Shown: one piece after another, positions 17,968 through 27,213 of the stretch
Layout of the letters: each line of letters starts with the position of its first letter
How positions within the stretch are numbered: the first letter of the stretch is position 1
Source of the DNA: Cytobacillus eiseniae
GTDB lineage: Bacteria; Bacillota; Bacilli; Bacillales; Cytobacillaceae
Assembly (NCBI RefSeq): GCF_017874625.1
Contig: NZ_JAGIKZ010000015.1
Coordinates: 33,510 to 97,509, forward strand
Reading direction: 5' to 3'
Length of the DNA stretch: 64,000 nucleotides
Made by a program: the position numbers and the translations under genes
The notes under the pieces: generated by a model
Database searches by the model: none
Seen by the model: the letters and a program-made list of their open reading frames with translations, nothing else
Told to the model about the DNA's origin: nothing

Positions 17968-18213
17968 ATGTCCCAGATCATAGATGTCAACTATACTCTA
18001 GACATTCGCGGTGAGCCTTGACCATATCCTGTTATTTATGCGCTGGATGCGCTAAAAACAATGAAAATTGGAGAAATCCTACAAGTGATTGCGGATTGTC
18101 CGCAATCCTTCCGTAGTGTCCCTGAAGAAGCCGTCAAGCATGGCTACCAGCTCCTAGCAGAGCCGGAGAAATTCGGACAAGATATTTATTTTTATATTAA
18201 GGTCGTTCAATAG
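17968..18213 (+). CDS. TusA/SirA-like sulfurtransferase with in-frame UGA at the catalytic Cys codon (candidate selenoprotein)
   Basis: ATG 17968 lies 7-8 nt behind AAGGAGGT and 3 bp past the YeeE stop. Read through, the frame gives 81 residues ending at TAG 18211-18213. Codon 18 (18019-18021) is TGA and falls exactly on the catalytic cysteine of the TusA CPxP motif: LDIRGEP-U-PYP. Everything else is a sound TusA domain (GEILQVIADCP, GYQLLAE, IYFYIKVV), with no other stop or frameshift. A short hairpin with a UG-starting loop lies 18 nt past the UGA. Reading as selenocysteine fits the SirA-like selenoprotein pattern. A nonsense mutation or sequencing error in a Cys codon is the alternative. 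Confidence 0.75.
18040..18052 (+). promoter_or_regulatory. bSECIS-like hairpin behind the UGA codon
   Basis: GCGC (18040-18043), loop TGGAT (18044-18048), GCGC (18049-18052), with TTT/AAA pairing possible outside a 2x2 internal loop. The loop starts 22 nt after the UGA and has G at its second position, both within the general rules for bacterial SECIS elements. The stem is short, so the call is tentative. Confidence 0.45.
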
Positions 18214-18221
18214 CTAACAAT

Positions 18222-18271
18222 TAAAGTACCCGTGGAGCAGACTAGTTGTCGATCTGCTTACGGGTACTTTT
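18222..18271 (+). terminator. Terminator after the TusA-like gene
   Basis: AAGTACCCGT and ACGGGTACTT flank an inner AGCAGA/TCTGCT stem, followed by TTTTT. A long, strong hairpin starting 9 bp past the TAG stop, which indicates that transcription proceeds through the whole 81-codon frame. Confidence 0.9.
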
Positions 18272-18312
18272 TCATAAAGCTCTGTTATGATTTTCATGTA
18301 TGTATGAGGAGT

Positions 18313-18500
18313 AATAAGCGGAGAATTTCCGTCTATTACATAAAAAGCATACTAAGAAGCAGAAATAAGCGGAAAACTTCCGCTTAACTGCTCTGAATCA
18401 GACAAAACCCATTGAATTTGATTAAATAAGCGGAAAAACTCCCCTTATTTTTAAGGAAATACAGGTATTTCCCAATTTAACCGGAATTTCTCCGTTTATT
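18313..18500 (+). repeat. Dispersed AAGCGGAAA palindrome element, copy 1
   Basis: Four palindromic cores of the type AATAAGCGG-AAATTT-CCGCTTATT (near 18313, 18365, 18425 and 18478) are spaced by about 50-60 bp. The same arrangement recurs at 33264-33458 and 52654-52846 in the same orientation. This copy is the most diverged. It lies downstream of both flanking transcription units and has no gene. Confidence 0.8.
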
Positions 18501-18556
18501 TTCAAACACAGAAAAATCAACATTCAGTTATAGCAGAGCCTTTCTCAAAAAAATCC

Positions 18557-19537
18557 TCAGTTTCCCACTAATTTATCCATTACCCAGGACGTCCGAGCTC
18601 CAGTTACGCCAGTGCTCGGCGCCTGATTAAATCCGTTTGTTAAGTCAGTTACAATTCTTTCAACAAGGGGTTGATGAACATGCTCGATTGCTGGGAATTC
18701 CCACTGTTCCATTTTGCTAGCTGTCGTCAATAAAACAGGCTCACTGCCAAAAGTAGAAAAAGTTATTTTCCCCGTACTGCCAATAATCTCATTCACATCG
18801 ATAGATTCAAAGGCAGAAAAACACCAAGATCCAACCCCATGGACGCCAGAATCAAATTGATAGATCCCTGTTACAATATCCTCTGCCTGGTAGTCACCAG
18901 CTTGATTGGAAGCGAATCCTTGCACATCCTTTATAGGACCTAACAGGAAGTCTAATAGATCTATTGTATGACAGCCTAAATCAAAAAATAAGCCGCCTCC
19001 TGACAATTCAGGTGTAATTCTCCATGGTTGATTTTGTTTGTTGCTAATATCTTCAGCTGCCTTTTGATAGTAGGTAGTTGATACGAAACGAACATCACCA
19101 ATCTCATTACTTTCTAGTAACTCTTTTATTTTAATAAACTTTGGCTGTGCCCTTCGGTAATAAGCAACATATAAAGGAACTTCAGCTGCTTTGCATGCAG
19201 CAATCATGTCATTGCATTCTGCAAAAGTAAGGGCCATTGGTTTTTCTACATAAACAGGTTTTCCGGCTTTTGCTGCTTTTATTGCATATTCCTTATGTGA
19301 ACTAGGCGGTGTGGCAATATAGATCGCATCCACTTCCGGATCATTGATAAGTGCATCTGCATCATCATACCATTTCCGCACCATATGTCTTCTTGCATAA
19401 TCTTTTGCTAGCTCACCGGTTCTCCGCATAACAGCAACTAACTCCGAGTTTTTTACCTTTTGAAATGCTGGTCCACTTTTCACTTCTGTTACATCACCAC
19501 ACCCAATCATTCCCCAACGGACTTTCGCAAGTGCCAT
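18557..19537 (-). CDS. Gfo/Idh/MocA family oxidoreductase
   Basis: A 326-residue NAD(P)-dependent sugar oxidoreductase with an N-terminal Rossmann motif (GMIGCGDVTE), the conserved EKP motif in VYVEKPMAL (about residue 96), and the C-terminal GFO_IDH_MocA beta-sheet domain containing GGGLFFDLGCHTIDLL. Such enzymes oxidise or reduce hydroxyls on sugars and inositols. It is the last gene of the beta-glucoside operon, 50 bp after the glucosidase, so it may act on a released or modified sugar; some relatives also support redox-dependent glycoside cleavage. Substrate not identifiable. Confidence 0.85.
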   Translation of the reverse strand: MALAKVRWGMIGCGDVTEVKSGPAFQKVKNSELVAVMRRTGELAKDYARRHMVRKWYDDADALINDPEVDAIYIATPPSSHKEYAIKAAKAGKPVYVEKPMALTFAECNDMIAACKAAEVPLYVAYYRRAQPKFIKIKELLESNEIGDVRFVSTTYYQKAAEDISNKQNQPWRITPELSGGGLFFDLGCHTIDLLDFLLGPIKDVQGFASNQAGDYQAEDIVTGIYQFDSGVHGVGSWCFSAFESIDVNEIIGSTGKITFSTFGSEPVLLTTASKMEQWEFPAIEHVHQPLVERIVTDLTNGFNQAPSTGVTGARTSWVMDKLVGN

Positions 19538-19587
19538 GCCAATCCTCCTTTCCTGATCAAAACGCTACGTCACTAGTATGTTCTTAG

Positions 19588-21042
<1,455 letters not shown>

Positions 21043-21075
21043 TTATTTATTAATAGTGGCCTCCCATTGATTTTA

Positions 21076-21318
21076 CTCCATCGCCTAGGGGCTCGAGGTC
21101 TTAAGCCATTCCACCAAAAAGGTGAAAGAACTACCTTTATGCCGGCCTGTCTTAAGCTTGTCGCCCCTGGGCAAGCCGATTCCGCTTTTCATTAGGCTAG
21201 CTCCATCGGCTAGGGGCTCGAGGTCTTAAGCCATTCCGCCATAAAGGTGAAAGAACTACCTTTATGCCGGCCTGTCTTAAGCTTGTCGCCCCTGGGCAAG
21301 CCGATTCCGCTTTTCATT
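21076..21318 (-). repeat. 118-bp repeat in two tandem copies overlapping the end of the ROK gene
   Basis: Two nearly identical copies (21076-21193 and 21201-21318) are separated by 7 bp. Shared blocks include GGGGCTCGAGGTCTTAAGCC, AGGTGAAAGAACTACCTTTA and TGTCTTAAGCTTGTCGCCCC. The copies differ at only a handful of positions, mainly CACCAAAA versus CGCCATAA. The second copy enters the 3' end of the ROK kinase gene and supplies its last codons and stop. The style matches GC-rich intergenic repeats of Bacillus. Confidence 0.85.
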
Positions 21319-22215
21319 GGCAGATTGTCTTTGTATGAAGTGATGTAAGGCGCCAATTAGATTGGAGTCATTGCCGAATTGACATCTTTCTACGTTAATC
21401 ATTAAATTTTTTCGATTATGCTGTATTTGATCAAGCATTTCATTTATCTGTTCAACAAAGCCTTCACGGCTGCTAATGGCACCGCCAATCAGAATCTTTT
21501 CTGGATCAATCATAAACTGCAAGTTATAAATCCCAACGGCTAATCGTTTCATGAAATGGTCGATTTCTTCTTTTGCTTCTTTATCTCCCTTTTCAGCCAG
21601 TTCGAACACCTTTTTGCCATTTAGATGATCGGGATCGATTCCTTTTCGCACAGCTACTTTGTTAATTAATCCCCCAACTGCTGCTAACGAACTCCAAGTT
21701 TCTCCTCCAGGCCTATCTAAATAATCCTCCATGATCATATAGCCAAATTCCCCACAAAATTGATTTCTTCCATGACGAATTGTTTTATTTAGAACGACTG
21801 CACCGCCAATGCCGGTGCCAATCACAAGGCATAGATAATCCATTACATCCTTTGCAGCACCAATCCATCCTTCAGCTAATGCCGCACAATTCGCATCATT
21901 TTCCATTTCAACTGTTAGATGTGTTCTTTGTTGAAGAAGTTCTTTCATATTTGGTCCATGGATATAAGGAATAGCACTTATTCCTGCAATGGACCCTGTT
22001 TCAATATTTACGGCACCTGGCATACTTATCGCAAGCCCTTTTAATTCTTGCATGTTTTGACATTCATTTATAATGAAATCCACTTGCTCCAAAAACAACT
22101 CAAGACTCTCTTTCGGAGTAGGAACAGAAGATTTTTCAATAAACTCCCCCGATTCATCCATAAGGGCATATTTAATAGAGGAACCTCCAACGTCTAGAAC
22201 CGCATAGTAATTCAC
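21277..22215 (-). CDS. ROK family sugar kinase
   Basis: The GTG at 22215 lies 7 nt behind AGGAGG and is the likely start (312 residues); an in-frame TTG at 22233 overlaps that site. ROK kinases phosphorylate glucose or other hexoses with ATP; some (BglK) phosphorylate beta-glucosides. Seen are the phosphate-binding DVGGSSIKYALMDESG, the catalytic region MENDANCAALAEGWIGA and GTGIGGA. The CxCGxxGC zinc motif typical of ROK proteins is absent, as in a subset of sugar kinases. The last dozen residues (NEKRNRLAQGRQA) are encoded by the flanking 118-bp repeat, so the native C-terminus has been replaced. It probably phosphorylates the glucose freed by the glucosidase. Confidence 0.85.
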   Translation of the reverse strand: MNYYAVLDVGGSSIKYALMDESGEFIEKSSVPTPKESLELFLEQVDFIINECQNMQELKGLAISMPGAVNIETGSIAGISAIPYIHGPNMKELLQQRTHLTVEMENDANCAALAEGWIGAAKDVMDYLCLVIGTGIGGAVVLNKTIRHGRNQFCGEFGYMIMEDYLDRPGGETWSSLAAVGGLINKVAVRKGIDPDHLNGKKVFELAEKGDKEAKEEIDHFMKRLAVGIYNLQFMIDPEKILIGGAISSREGFVEQINEMLDQIQHNRKNLMINVERCQFGNDSNLIGALHHFIQRQSANEKRNRLAQGRQA

Positions 22216-22297
22216 CAAACAACCTCCTATCAACCCTATTAAAGTGGAATTCTATCAACGGGGGGTTATCTGCCCACTAAGAACGGGATAGAAATCT

Positions 22298-23314
22298 TTA
22301 CTGCTTTGTTCCGCATGACTCACGGATAATTAACTCGGAGTCAATGAAAACTGGCTTTAATTGCGACTCTCCATTTATTAAGTCATTCAGCATATAAGCT
22401 GATAATTTTCCAAATTTCTCTTTATCTTGTTTAACTGTAGTAAGCTTTGGGTCACTATAGCGGCAGGCAACAATATCGTCACATCCGATTATTCGAATAT
22501 CGCGAGGAACATGTAGTCCCTCCTCCTTCAGCGCTCTTAATGCACCAAGAGCCATTAAGTCCGATATCGCAAAAATAACTTCAGGAAGCTCCTTGCATTC
22601 TAAGATTCTTTTCATTGCCTCATATCCGCTTTTCTCATGAAAATCACCATGCTGAATCCACTCTTCACGAACATCTAAACCAAATTGATTCATCGCCTCA
22701 AAGAACCCTAAATTCCTTAAATTAGATATGGTTGAATCCCATTTCCCCCCAATATAACCGATTTTCTTGAGAGAATTCAGGTACAAATACTCAACGACTT
22801 TTCTTGATAAATCAATATTATCCGTCATGATATAACTGGATTTCGGACCTTTTAACTCAATATCAATTCCGATACAAGGGAAACCATCCTTTGCTAAATC
22901 AAAGACAGCCTCTTCAACCTCCTCCCCAGCAATGACTAAACAGCCATCTAAATGGAAGTGTTTGCACCGTGCTAAATAGCTCCCATTGTCTGATTGAAAA
23001 AGTTCATTGGAAAACATCAAAATATCATAACCAAGTAAACCAATATTTTTCTTAAATGATGAAATAACCTCATTGAAATATGGATGTGTCATATCGACAT
23101 TAATTTTTCCGGCATAAATAAGACCGATAAGATTTGATTTCTTCGTTGCCAAAGTTCTGGCAGAAAAGTTAGGCTCATAACCCATTTTTGTAATGACATC
23201 CATTACCTGTTTCTTTGTATTCTCACTAACTCCTGCATAATTATTAATTACTTTTGAAACAGTGCCTTGGGAAACGCCAGCCATTTGAGCTATATCTTTA
23301 ATTGTTAAATTCAT
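22298..23314 (-). CDS. LacI family transcriptional regulator
   Basis: A 338-residue repressor with an N-terminal LacI helix-turn-helix (TIKDIAQMAGVSQGTVSKVI, hinge YEPNFSARTLATKKS) and a C-terminal periplasmic-binding-protein-like sugar sensor. It lies inside the beta-glucoside operon between the permeases and the ROK kinase, so the operon controls its own repressor. Three GAAACC-type palindromes in front of the binding-protein gene are suitable operators. The inducer is probably the imported beta-glucoside or its product. Confidence 0.92.
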   Translation of the reverse strand: MNLTIKDIAQMAGVSQGTVSKVINNYAGVSENTKKQVMDVITKMGYEPNFSARTLATKKSNLIGLIYAGKINVDMTHPYFNEVISSFKKNIGLLGYDILMFSNELFQSDNGSYLARCKHFHLDGCLVIAGEEVEEAVFDLAKDGFPCIGIDIELKGPKSSYIMTDNIDLSRKVVEYLYLNSLKKIGYIGGKWDSTISNLRNLGFFEAMNQFGLDVREEWIQHGDFHEKSGYEAMKRILECKELPEVIFAISDLMALGALRALKEEGLHVPRDIRIIGCDDIVACRYSDPKLTTVKQDKEKFGKLSAYMLNDLINGESQLKPVFIDSELIIRESCGTKQ

Positions 23315-23407
23315 CTCTAATCCCTTCTATTTCTCTCAAAATAATTGATAATCATTGCTAGATTCATAAGAGCTTCATTCGATCACAAAGACCGTTCGTA
23401 TTCATGC

Positions 23408-24250
23408 TTATTTCACAGATCCTTCCGTAATACTTGAAATAAATAAACGGTTAAATAATAAGAAAATAACTAGAAGCGGGATCGTTGCCCAGAATACTCC
23501 TGATAAGATCATCCCGAAATCAACATTCTGTGTATTGCTTAATTGAGCTAGTGCGACTTGAATCGTATATTGCTCTGGGTCCCTTAAGACGGTAAACTGC
23601 CAGAGGAATTCTCCCCATGCTGCAGAAAAGACAATGATTCCTAGTGTTGCGAAGGCAGGAAGGATAATCGGAAGCACAATACTCCGGTAAATTTTAAAAT
23701 TGGAGCATCCATCTAATTTTGCCGCTTCGATTAATTCATCTGGTACAGATTCACTAATATATTGCCTCATTAGAAAAATACCGAGTGGATTTAGGAAGAA
23801 CAATATCATCACACCTGGCAATGTATCGAGTAATCCAGCCTTAGAAATCAAAAAATACTGCGGGATTAATCCTAGCTGCGGCGGAATGATCATCGTCAAA
23901 AGGATGGCCATGAAGAGAATATTTTTCCCTCGAAATTTAAATTTCGCAAAAGCAAATCCAGCTAATGAGCTAATAAATAGAACGACAATGGTTACAATGG
24001 AACAGACGACGAAGGAGTTCCACATTGCTTGAAAGAAATCAATTTTGTCTATTACCTTCATAAAGTTATCGACTAATAAGCGCCCTGGTGTAACCGTCGG
24101 TGGGATGGAATTATAGGCAGAGCTAGGATTTGTTGCCATGACAAACATCCAATAAAACGGGAACAAAGAAAATAAAGACACAATGGACAAAAGCACATAA
24201 ATGAGGATTTTACTAACAGGGGTGCTTTTTCGTTTTTCTAATGGGCTCAT
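23408..24250 (-). CDS. Sugar ABC transporter permease, MalG type
   Basis: A 280-residue carbohydrate-uptake-1 permease with six membrane helices and the EAA loop ELIEAAKLDGCSNFKIYRSI (about 178-197) for docking to the ATPase. The start overlaps the end of the preceding permease gene by 4 bp. As is usual for this transporter class, no ATPase is encoded here; a shared MsmX-like ATPase elsewhere would energise it. Confidence 0.93.
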   Translation of the reverse strand: MSPLEKRKSTPVSKILIYVLLSIVSLFSLFPFYWMFVMATNPSSAYNSIPPTVTPGRLLVDNFMKVIDKIDFFQAMWNSFVVCSIVTIVVLFISSLAGFAFAKFKFRGKNILFMAILLTMIIPPQLGLIPQYFLISKAGLLDTLPGVMILFFLNPLGIFLMRQYISESVPDELIEAAKLDGCSNFKIYRSIVLPIILPAFATLGIIVFSAAWGEFLWQFTVLRDPEQYTIQVALAQLSNTQNVDFGMILSGVFWATIPLLVIFLLFNRLFISSITEGSVK

Positions 24251-25245
24251 GCGTTTTCACCCCTTTTCTTCCTACCTTTCCCTGCTATTAAGGATGTGTT
24301 AATTACTGCAAATATGGTGATCATTACTAAAAGAATGATGGCCGTCGCAGATGCCGTACCAAAGGATTGTAATTTAAAGGCATCACGATACAAATACATC
24401 ACGATTGTCATTGCCTCATCTCTCGTAAATGCACTATTTCCTAAAAAGACAGTTGGTTCAGAGAATAGCTGTAAAGCCCCAACGGTCGAAGTAAATACCG
24501 TTAAGATAATAAATGGTTTCAGCATTGGCATCGTAATATAGATGAGCTGCTGAAATTTATTTGCTCCGTCAATCATCGCTGCTTCATACAAATCATTTGG
24601 AATGCTTTGAATGCCTGCAAGGTAAATAATCGTGTTATAGCCTACCCATCTCCAAAATACCATAATTGAAATCGCAATTTTCGTCCCCCATTCAGAACTG
24701 CTCCAGTTCACTGGATCAACCCCCGCCAAGCTTAACAAATAATTGACTAAGGAAGATTCGTGATCGCTAAACAATACGCTGAAAATAAGGGCTACAGCAA
24801 CCATAGAAGTAATATACGGCATAAAAATGGTTACTCTGAAAAAATGCTTAAATTTTAAAAAGGCTAGATTGAGCAAAAAGGCAAAAATGATGCCAAATAC
24901 TAATTGTGGAGCAGTCCCCATAATTCCTATAACAATTGTATTATAAACCGATTTCCAAAAGAGCGGATCTGTTAACACAATTTCGAAATTCGAGAGGCCT
25001 ACAAACGTCATTGGGCTTAACCCATTCCATTTTTGAAATCCTAAATAAATGCTAAAAAGGGCAGGGTATAAACCAACAAGAGAAAAGATAATAAAAAAGG
25101 GAGCGATATATAAATAGCCCGAAATCATGTCCTTTTTCTCTTCAGATCTGTACCGCTTCTTACTTAGTTTTTGTTTCTTTGTTGCTTGATAGGCACTCAC
25201 CTCTCCATTCTTCTCCACCTTTTCTCTACTGCTTTCAGGCTGCAT
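24247..25245 (-). CDS. Sugar ABC transporter permease, MalF type
   Basis: A 332-residue permease with a charged N-terminal tail, six or so membrane helices and the EAA loop DLYEAAMIDGANKFQQLIYI. It pairs with the MalG-type permease. A 236-bp gap with a hairpin and a repeat separates it from the binding-protein gene upstream, which probably lowers permease expression relative to the binding protein. Confidence 0.93.
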   Translation of the reverse strand: MQPESSREKVEKNGEVSAYQATKKQKLSKKRYRSEEKKDMISGYLYIAPFFIIFSLVGLYPALFSIYLGFQKWNGLSPMTFVGLSNFEIVLTDPLFWKSVYNTIVIGIMGTAPQLVFGIIFAFLLNLAFLKFKHFFRVTIFMPYITSMVAVALIFSVLFSDHESSLVNYLLSLAGVDPVNWSSSEWGTKIAISIMVFWRWVGYNTIIYLAGIQSIPNDLYEAAMIDGANKFQQLIYITMPMLKPFIILTVFTSTVGALQLFSEPTVFLGNSAFTRDEAMTIVMYLYRDAFKLQSFGTASATAIILLVMITIFAVINTSLIAGKGRKKRGENA

Positions 25246-25270
25246 TTTTCACACCTCTTTTCTAATCAAT

Positions 25271-25306
25271 AGGTAGAAGTGAAGCTCCTTGGCCCCACAT
25301 CTACCT
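25271..25306 (-). promoter_or_regulatory. Intercistronic hairpin between the binding protein and permease genes
   Basis: AGGTAGAAGTG pairs with CACATCTACCT (one mismatch) around a loop of about 14 nt. No T run follows on the transcribed minus strand, so it is more likely an mRNA-stability or partial attenuation element than a terminator. Such structures behind binding-protein genes raise the binding-protein to permease ratio. Confidence 0.45.
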
Positions 25307-25310
25307 CTAA

Positions 25311-25478
25311 TAGATGATGTTCAAAAAGTCTGGGAAAAAAGTTGCCTTAATTTCTGTGTCCATTTGCTTATCCACTCCTCACGTACCGAAGACGTACGCT
25401 CCAGTGCTATAAGCTGCACTTCCTTGAAATTACCGGCTCTTTTTGTTCACATGTTTGAACACACACTAACAGACTACT
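25311..25478. repeat. Repeat-like insertion inside the beta-glucoside operon
   Basis: The ends GATGTTCAAAAAGTC and CTCTTTTTGTTCACATG are imperfect inverted repeats; the interior has a local palindrome at ACGTACCGAAGACGTACG. The layout recalls a short non-autonomous repeat found between genes in Bacillus genomes. No second copy occurs in this window, so membership of a family is inferred. Confidence 0.4.
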
Positions 25479-25481
25479 AAT

Positions 25482-26780
25482 CTATCTCTTTAATAAATCC
25501 TTCGAGCGCTTAATCGCATCTTCCCACTCTTTGTTTGGATCTGCTCCTTTAGATTGGACATTTTTCAAGGCATTCAATACTTCCTGATAAACTGGGAAGT
25601 ATTTTTCCCCTTTATAAACAGCACCATTGATATCTTGAGCTGCTTTTGCAAAAACAGGTGCTGTCGCTTGCCCGCCAAAGAACTCATCTTCATTACTCTT
25701 AAATTCATCCATCTCATAAACAGAAGGGGCAGACGGGAATAGTCCCTTTGATTGGAATGATTTTATTTGATTATCAGGTGAAACTAACCATTGAACGAAC
25801 TCATATGCTTCCTTCGCATTTTTTGTTTCCTTTGGAATAGCAATAAATGAGCCGCCCCAGTTTGCAGCAAATTCTGATGGCAATGTTGCTACTCTCCATT
25901 TACCGATTGCTTCTGTGGCATTGCCTTCCATCCAACCTTTTAACCAGCCTGCGCCTAACTCAGCAGCAAATTCTCCTTTATTTACTGCGTTTGCCCATTC
26001 TGGTGACCACATTTCAAATTTCCCTACAATGCCTAAATCATTTAATTTAACGGCATAGTCAAAAGCTTCTTTAACAGCATTTCCACTTTCTTCTAGCAAT
26101 AATTCCCCTTCAGGATTAAGGAATGTTTCTTGTGCAGCATCTAAATAGGCTCTAAATGCCATTTCAATACTATCAATAAAAACTTTGCCCGTTTGTTCTT
26201 TTACCTTTAACCCAGCTTCTTCAAATGCCTCTGGTGTACTAATTAATTTCGCTACTTCATCCGGATCCGTCGGTAGACCTGCCTCTTCAAATACATCCAC
26301 GCGGTAGTATAAAGCTTTTGGCCCAATATCCGTCGGCAAGCCAATTAAGAAATCGCCACTATTGTTTTCTCCCGTATTCCATTTCCAATCCAAGTATTGA
26401 TCTTTTATATCCTTCGCTCCAAGGTCATATAAGTTTTCAAAACGATCTTGTGCCGTTTTAAAACGGTCTAACTGATCAATCTCTAACATGGAAATATCCG
26501 GGGCACCGCTTCCAGCTGATAATGCCGTAAATAAAGCATCATGATGCTCTGCTGTTTCAGCCGCTCGTACTTTAATTTTTACATTCGGGTTTTCCTCCTC
26601 ATAGGCTTTAGCTAAATCTTCATAGCCAGTCGCACCGAACGTCCAAAAGTCTAAAGTTACTTGTTTATCTCCTTTTTCTACATCATCTGAAGACGACTTT
26701 TCATTATCATTACAGGCTGCTAATGTAAATGCTAGGGCTGTCGATAATCCTAATGCGACCAGTTTTTTTAAGCTTCTCAC
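25482..26780 (-). CDS. Extracellular sugar-binding lipoprotein of an ABC transporter
   Basis: A 432-residue family 1 solute-binding protein with a signal peptide and lipobox (TLAAC, Cys23), a short acidic linker, and the typical VTLDFWTFGATGYEDLAKAY start. Anchored outside the membrane, it captures an oligosaccharide, here probably a beta-glucoside given the GH1 and ROK genes. It is the first gene of the operon, directly downstream of a promoter flanked by LacI-type operators. Confidence 0.93.
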   Translation of the reverse strand: MRSLKKLVALGLSTALAFTLAACNDNEKSSSDDVEKGDKQVTLDFWTFGATGYEDLAKAYEEENPNVKIKVRAAETAEHHDALFTALSAGSGAPDISMLEIDQLDRFKTAQDRFENLYDLGAKDIKDQYLDWKWNTGENNSGDFLIGLPTDIGPKALYYRVDVFEEAGLPTDPDEVAKLISTPEAFEEAGLKVKEQTGKVFIDSIEMAFRAYLDAAQETFLNPEGELLLEESGNAVKEAFDYAVKLNDLGIVGKFEMWSPEWANAVNKGEFAAELGAGWLKGWMEGNATEAIGKWRVATLPSEFAANWGGSFIAIPKETKNAKEAYEFVQWLVSPDNQIKSFQSKGLFPSAPSVYEMDEFKSNEDEFFGGQATAPVFAKAAQDINGAVYKGEKYFPVYQEVLNALKNVQSKGADPNKEWEDAIKRSKDLLKR

Positions 26781-26922
26781 TTTCCATTCCCCCTACTATT
26801 TTTTAGCAAATAATTGTTTACACTTTGAATGTTCCACTGGAATATTCATTCTCCTTTATAAGTATGATTTCCCTCCTTTTTTTGAAGTTTGATGCTAAAA
26901 ACTACATTATTGCAAGATAACT

Positions 26923-27041
26923 TAGAAACCGATTTCTAAATTTCAAAGGAGATTTCGCTTTTTCTATGGAGGAAACCGCTTTCAATTCGGATTATAAACC
27001 TAATTTTCAGAAAAATCAATGACTTTATCGAAACCGGTTTC
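26923..27041 (-). promoter_or_regulatory. Beta-glucoside operon promoter with three LacI-family operators
   Basis: On the minus strand TTGATT (27019-27014), 17 bp, TATAAT (26996-26991). Three palindromes of the GAAACCGNTTTC type surround it: GAAACCGGTTTC (27030-27041) just upstream of -35, GAAACCGCTTTC (26972-26983) over the start site, and AGAAACCGATTTCT (26924-26937) about 50 bp downstream. Spacing of about 48 and 58 bp would allow looping or cooperative repression. CcpA uses related sequences (cre), so one or more may be catabolite sites. Confidence 0.75.
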
Positions 27042-27143
27042 CATTTTTTTTAATAAACTCTATTAGTAAATCAAATAATCGTGGCACAACATTTATTGCG
27101 AACTACTACTTTTTACTCTTATTTGTTTGAACTCCATCCGAAC

Positions 27144-27193
27144 AAAAAAAATTGCCTCAAAAAGATGAATACATTTTGAGGCAATCTTTTTTC
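27144..27193 (-). terminator. Terminator after the catalase gene
   Basis: ATTGCCTCAAAA and TTTTGAGGCAAT form a 12-bp stem flanked by A and T runs, so it can act in both directions. Confidence 0.9.
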
Positions 27194-27213
27194 TATATAT
27201 GGTCATTAGAGGA

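Noticed and set aside
17968..18021. Simple pseudogene call for the TusA-like gene
   Set aside because: The rest of the domain is free of decay, the UGA falls precisely on the Cys codon and the start and terminator are intact. A point mutation cannot be excluded, so it is kept as a candidate selenoprotein.
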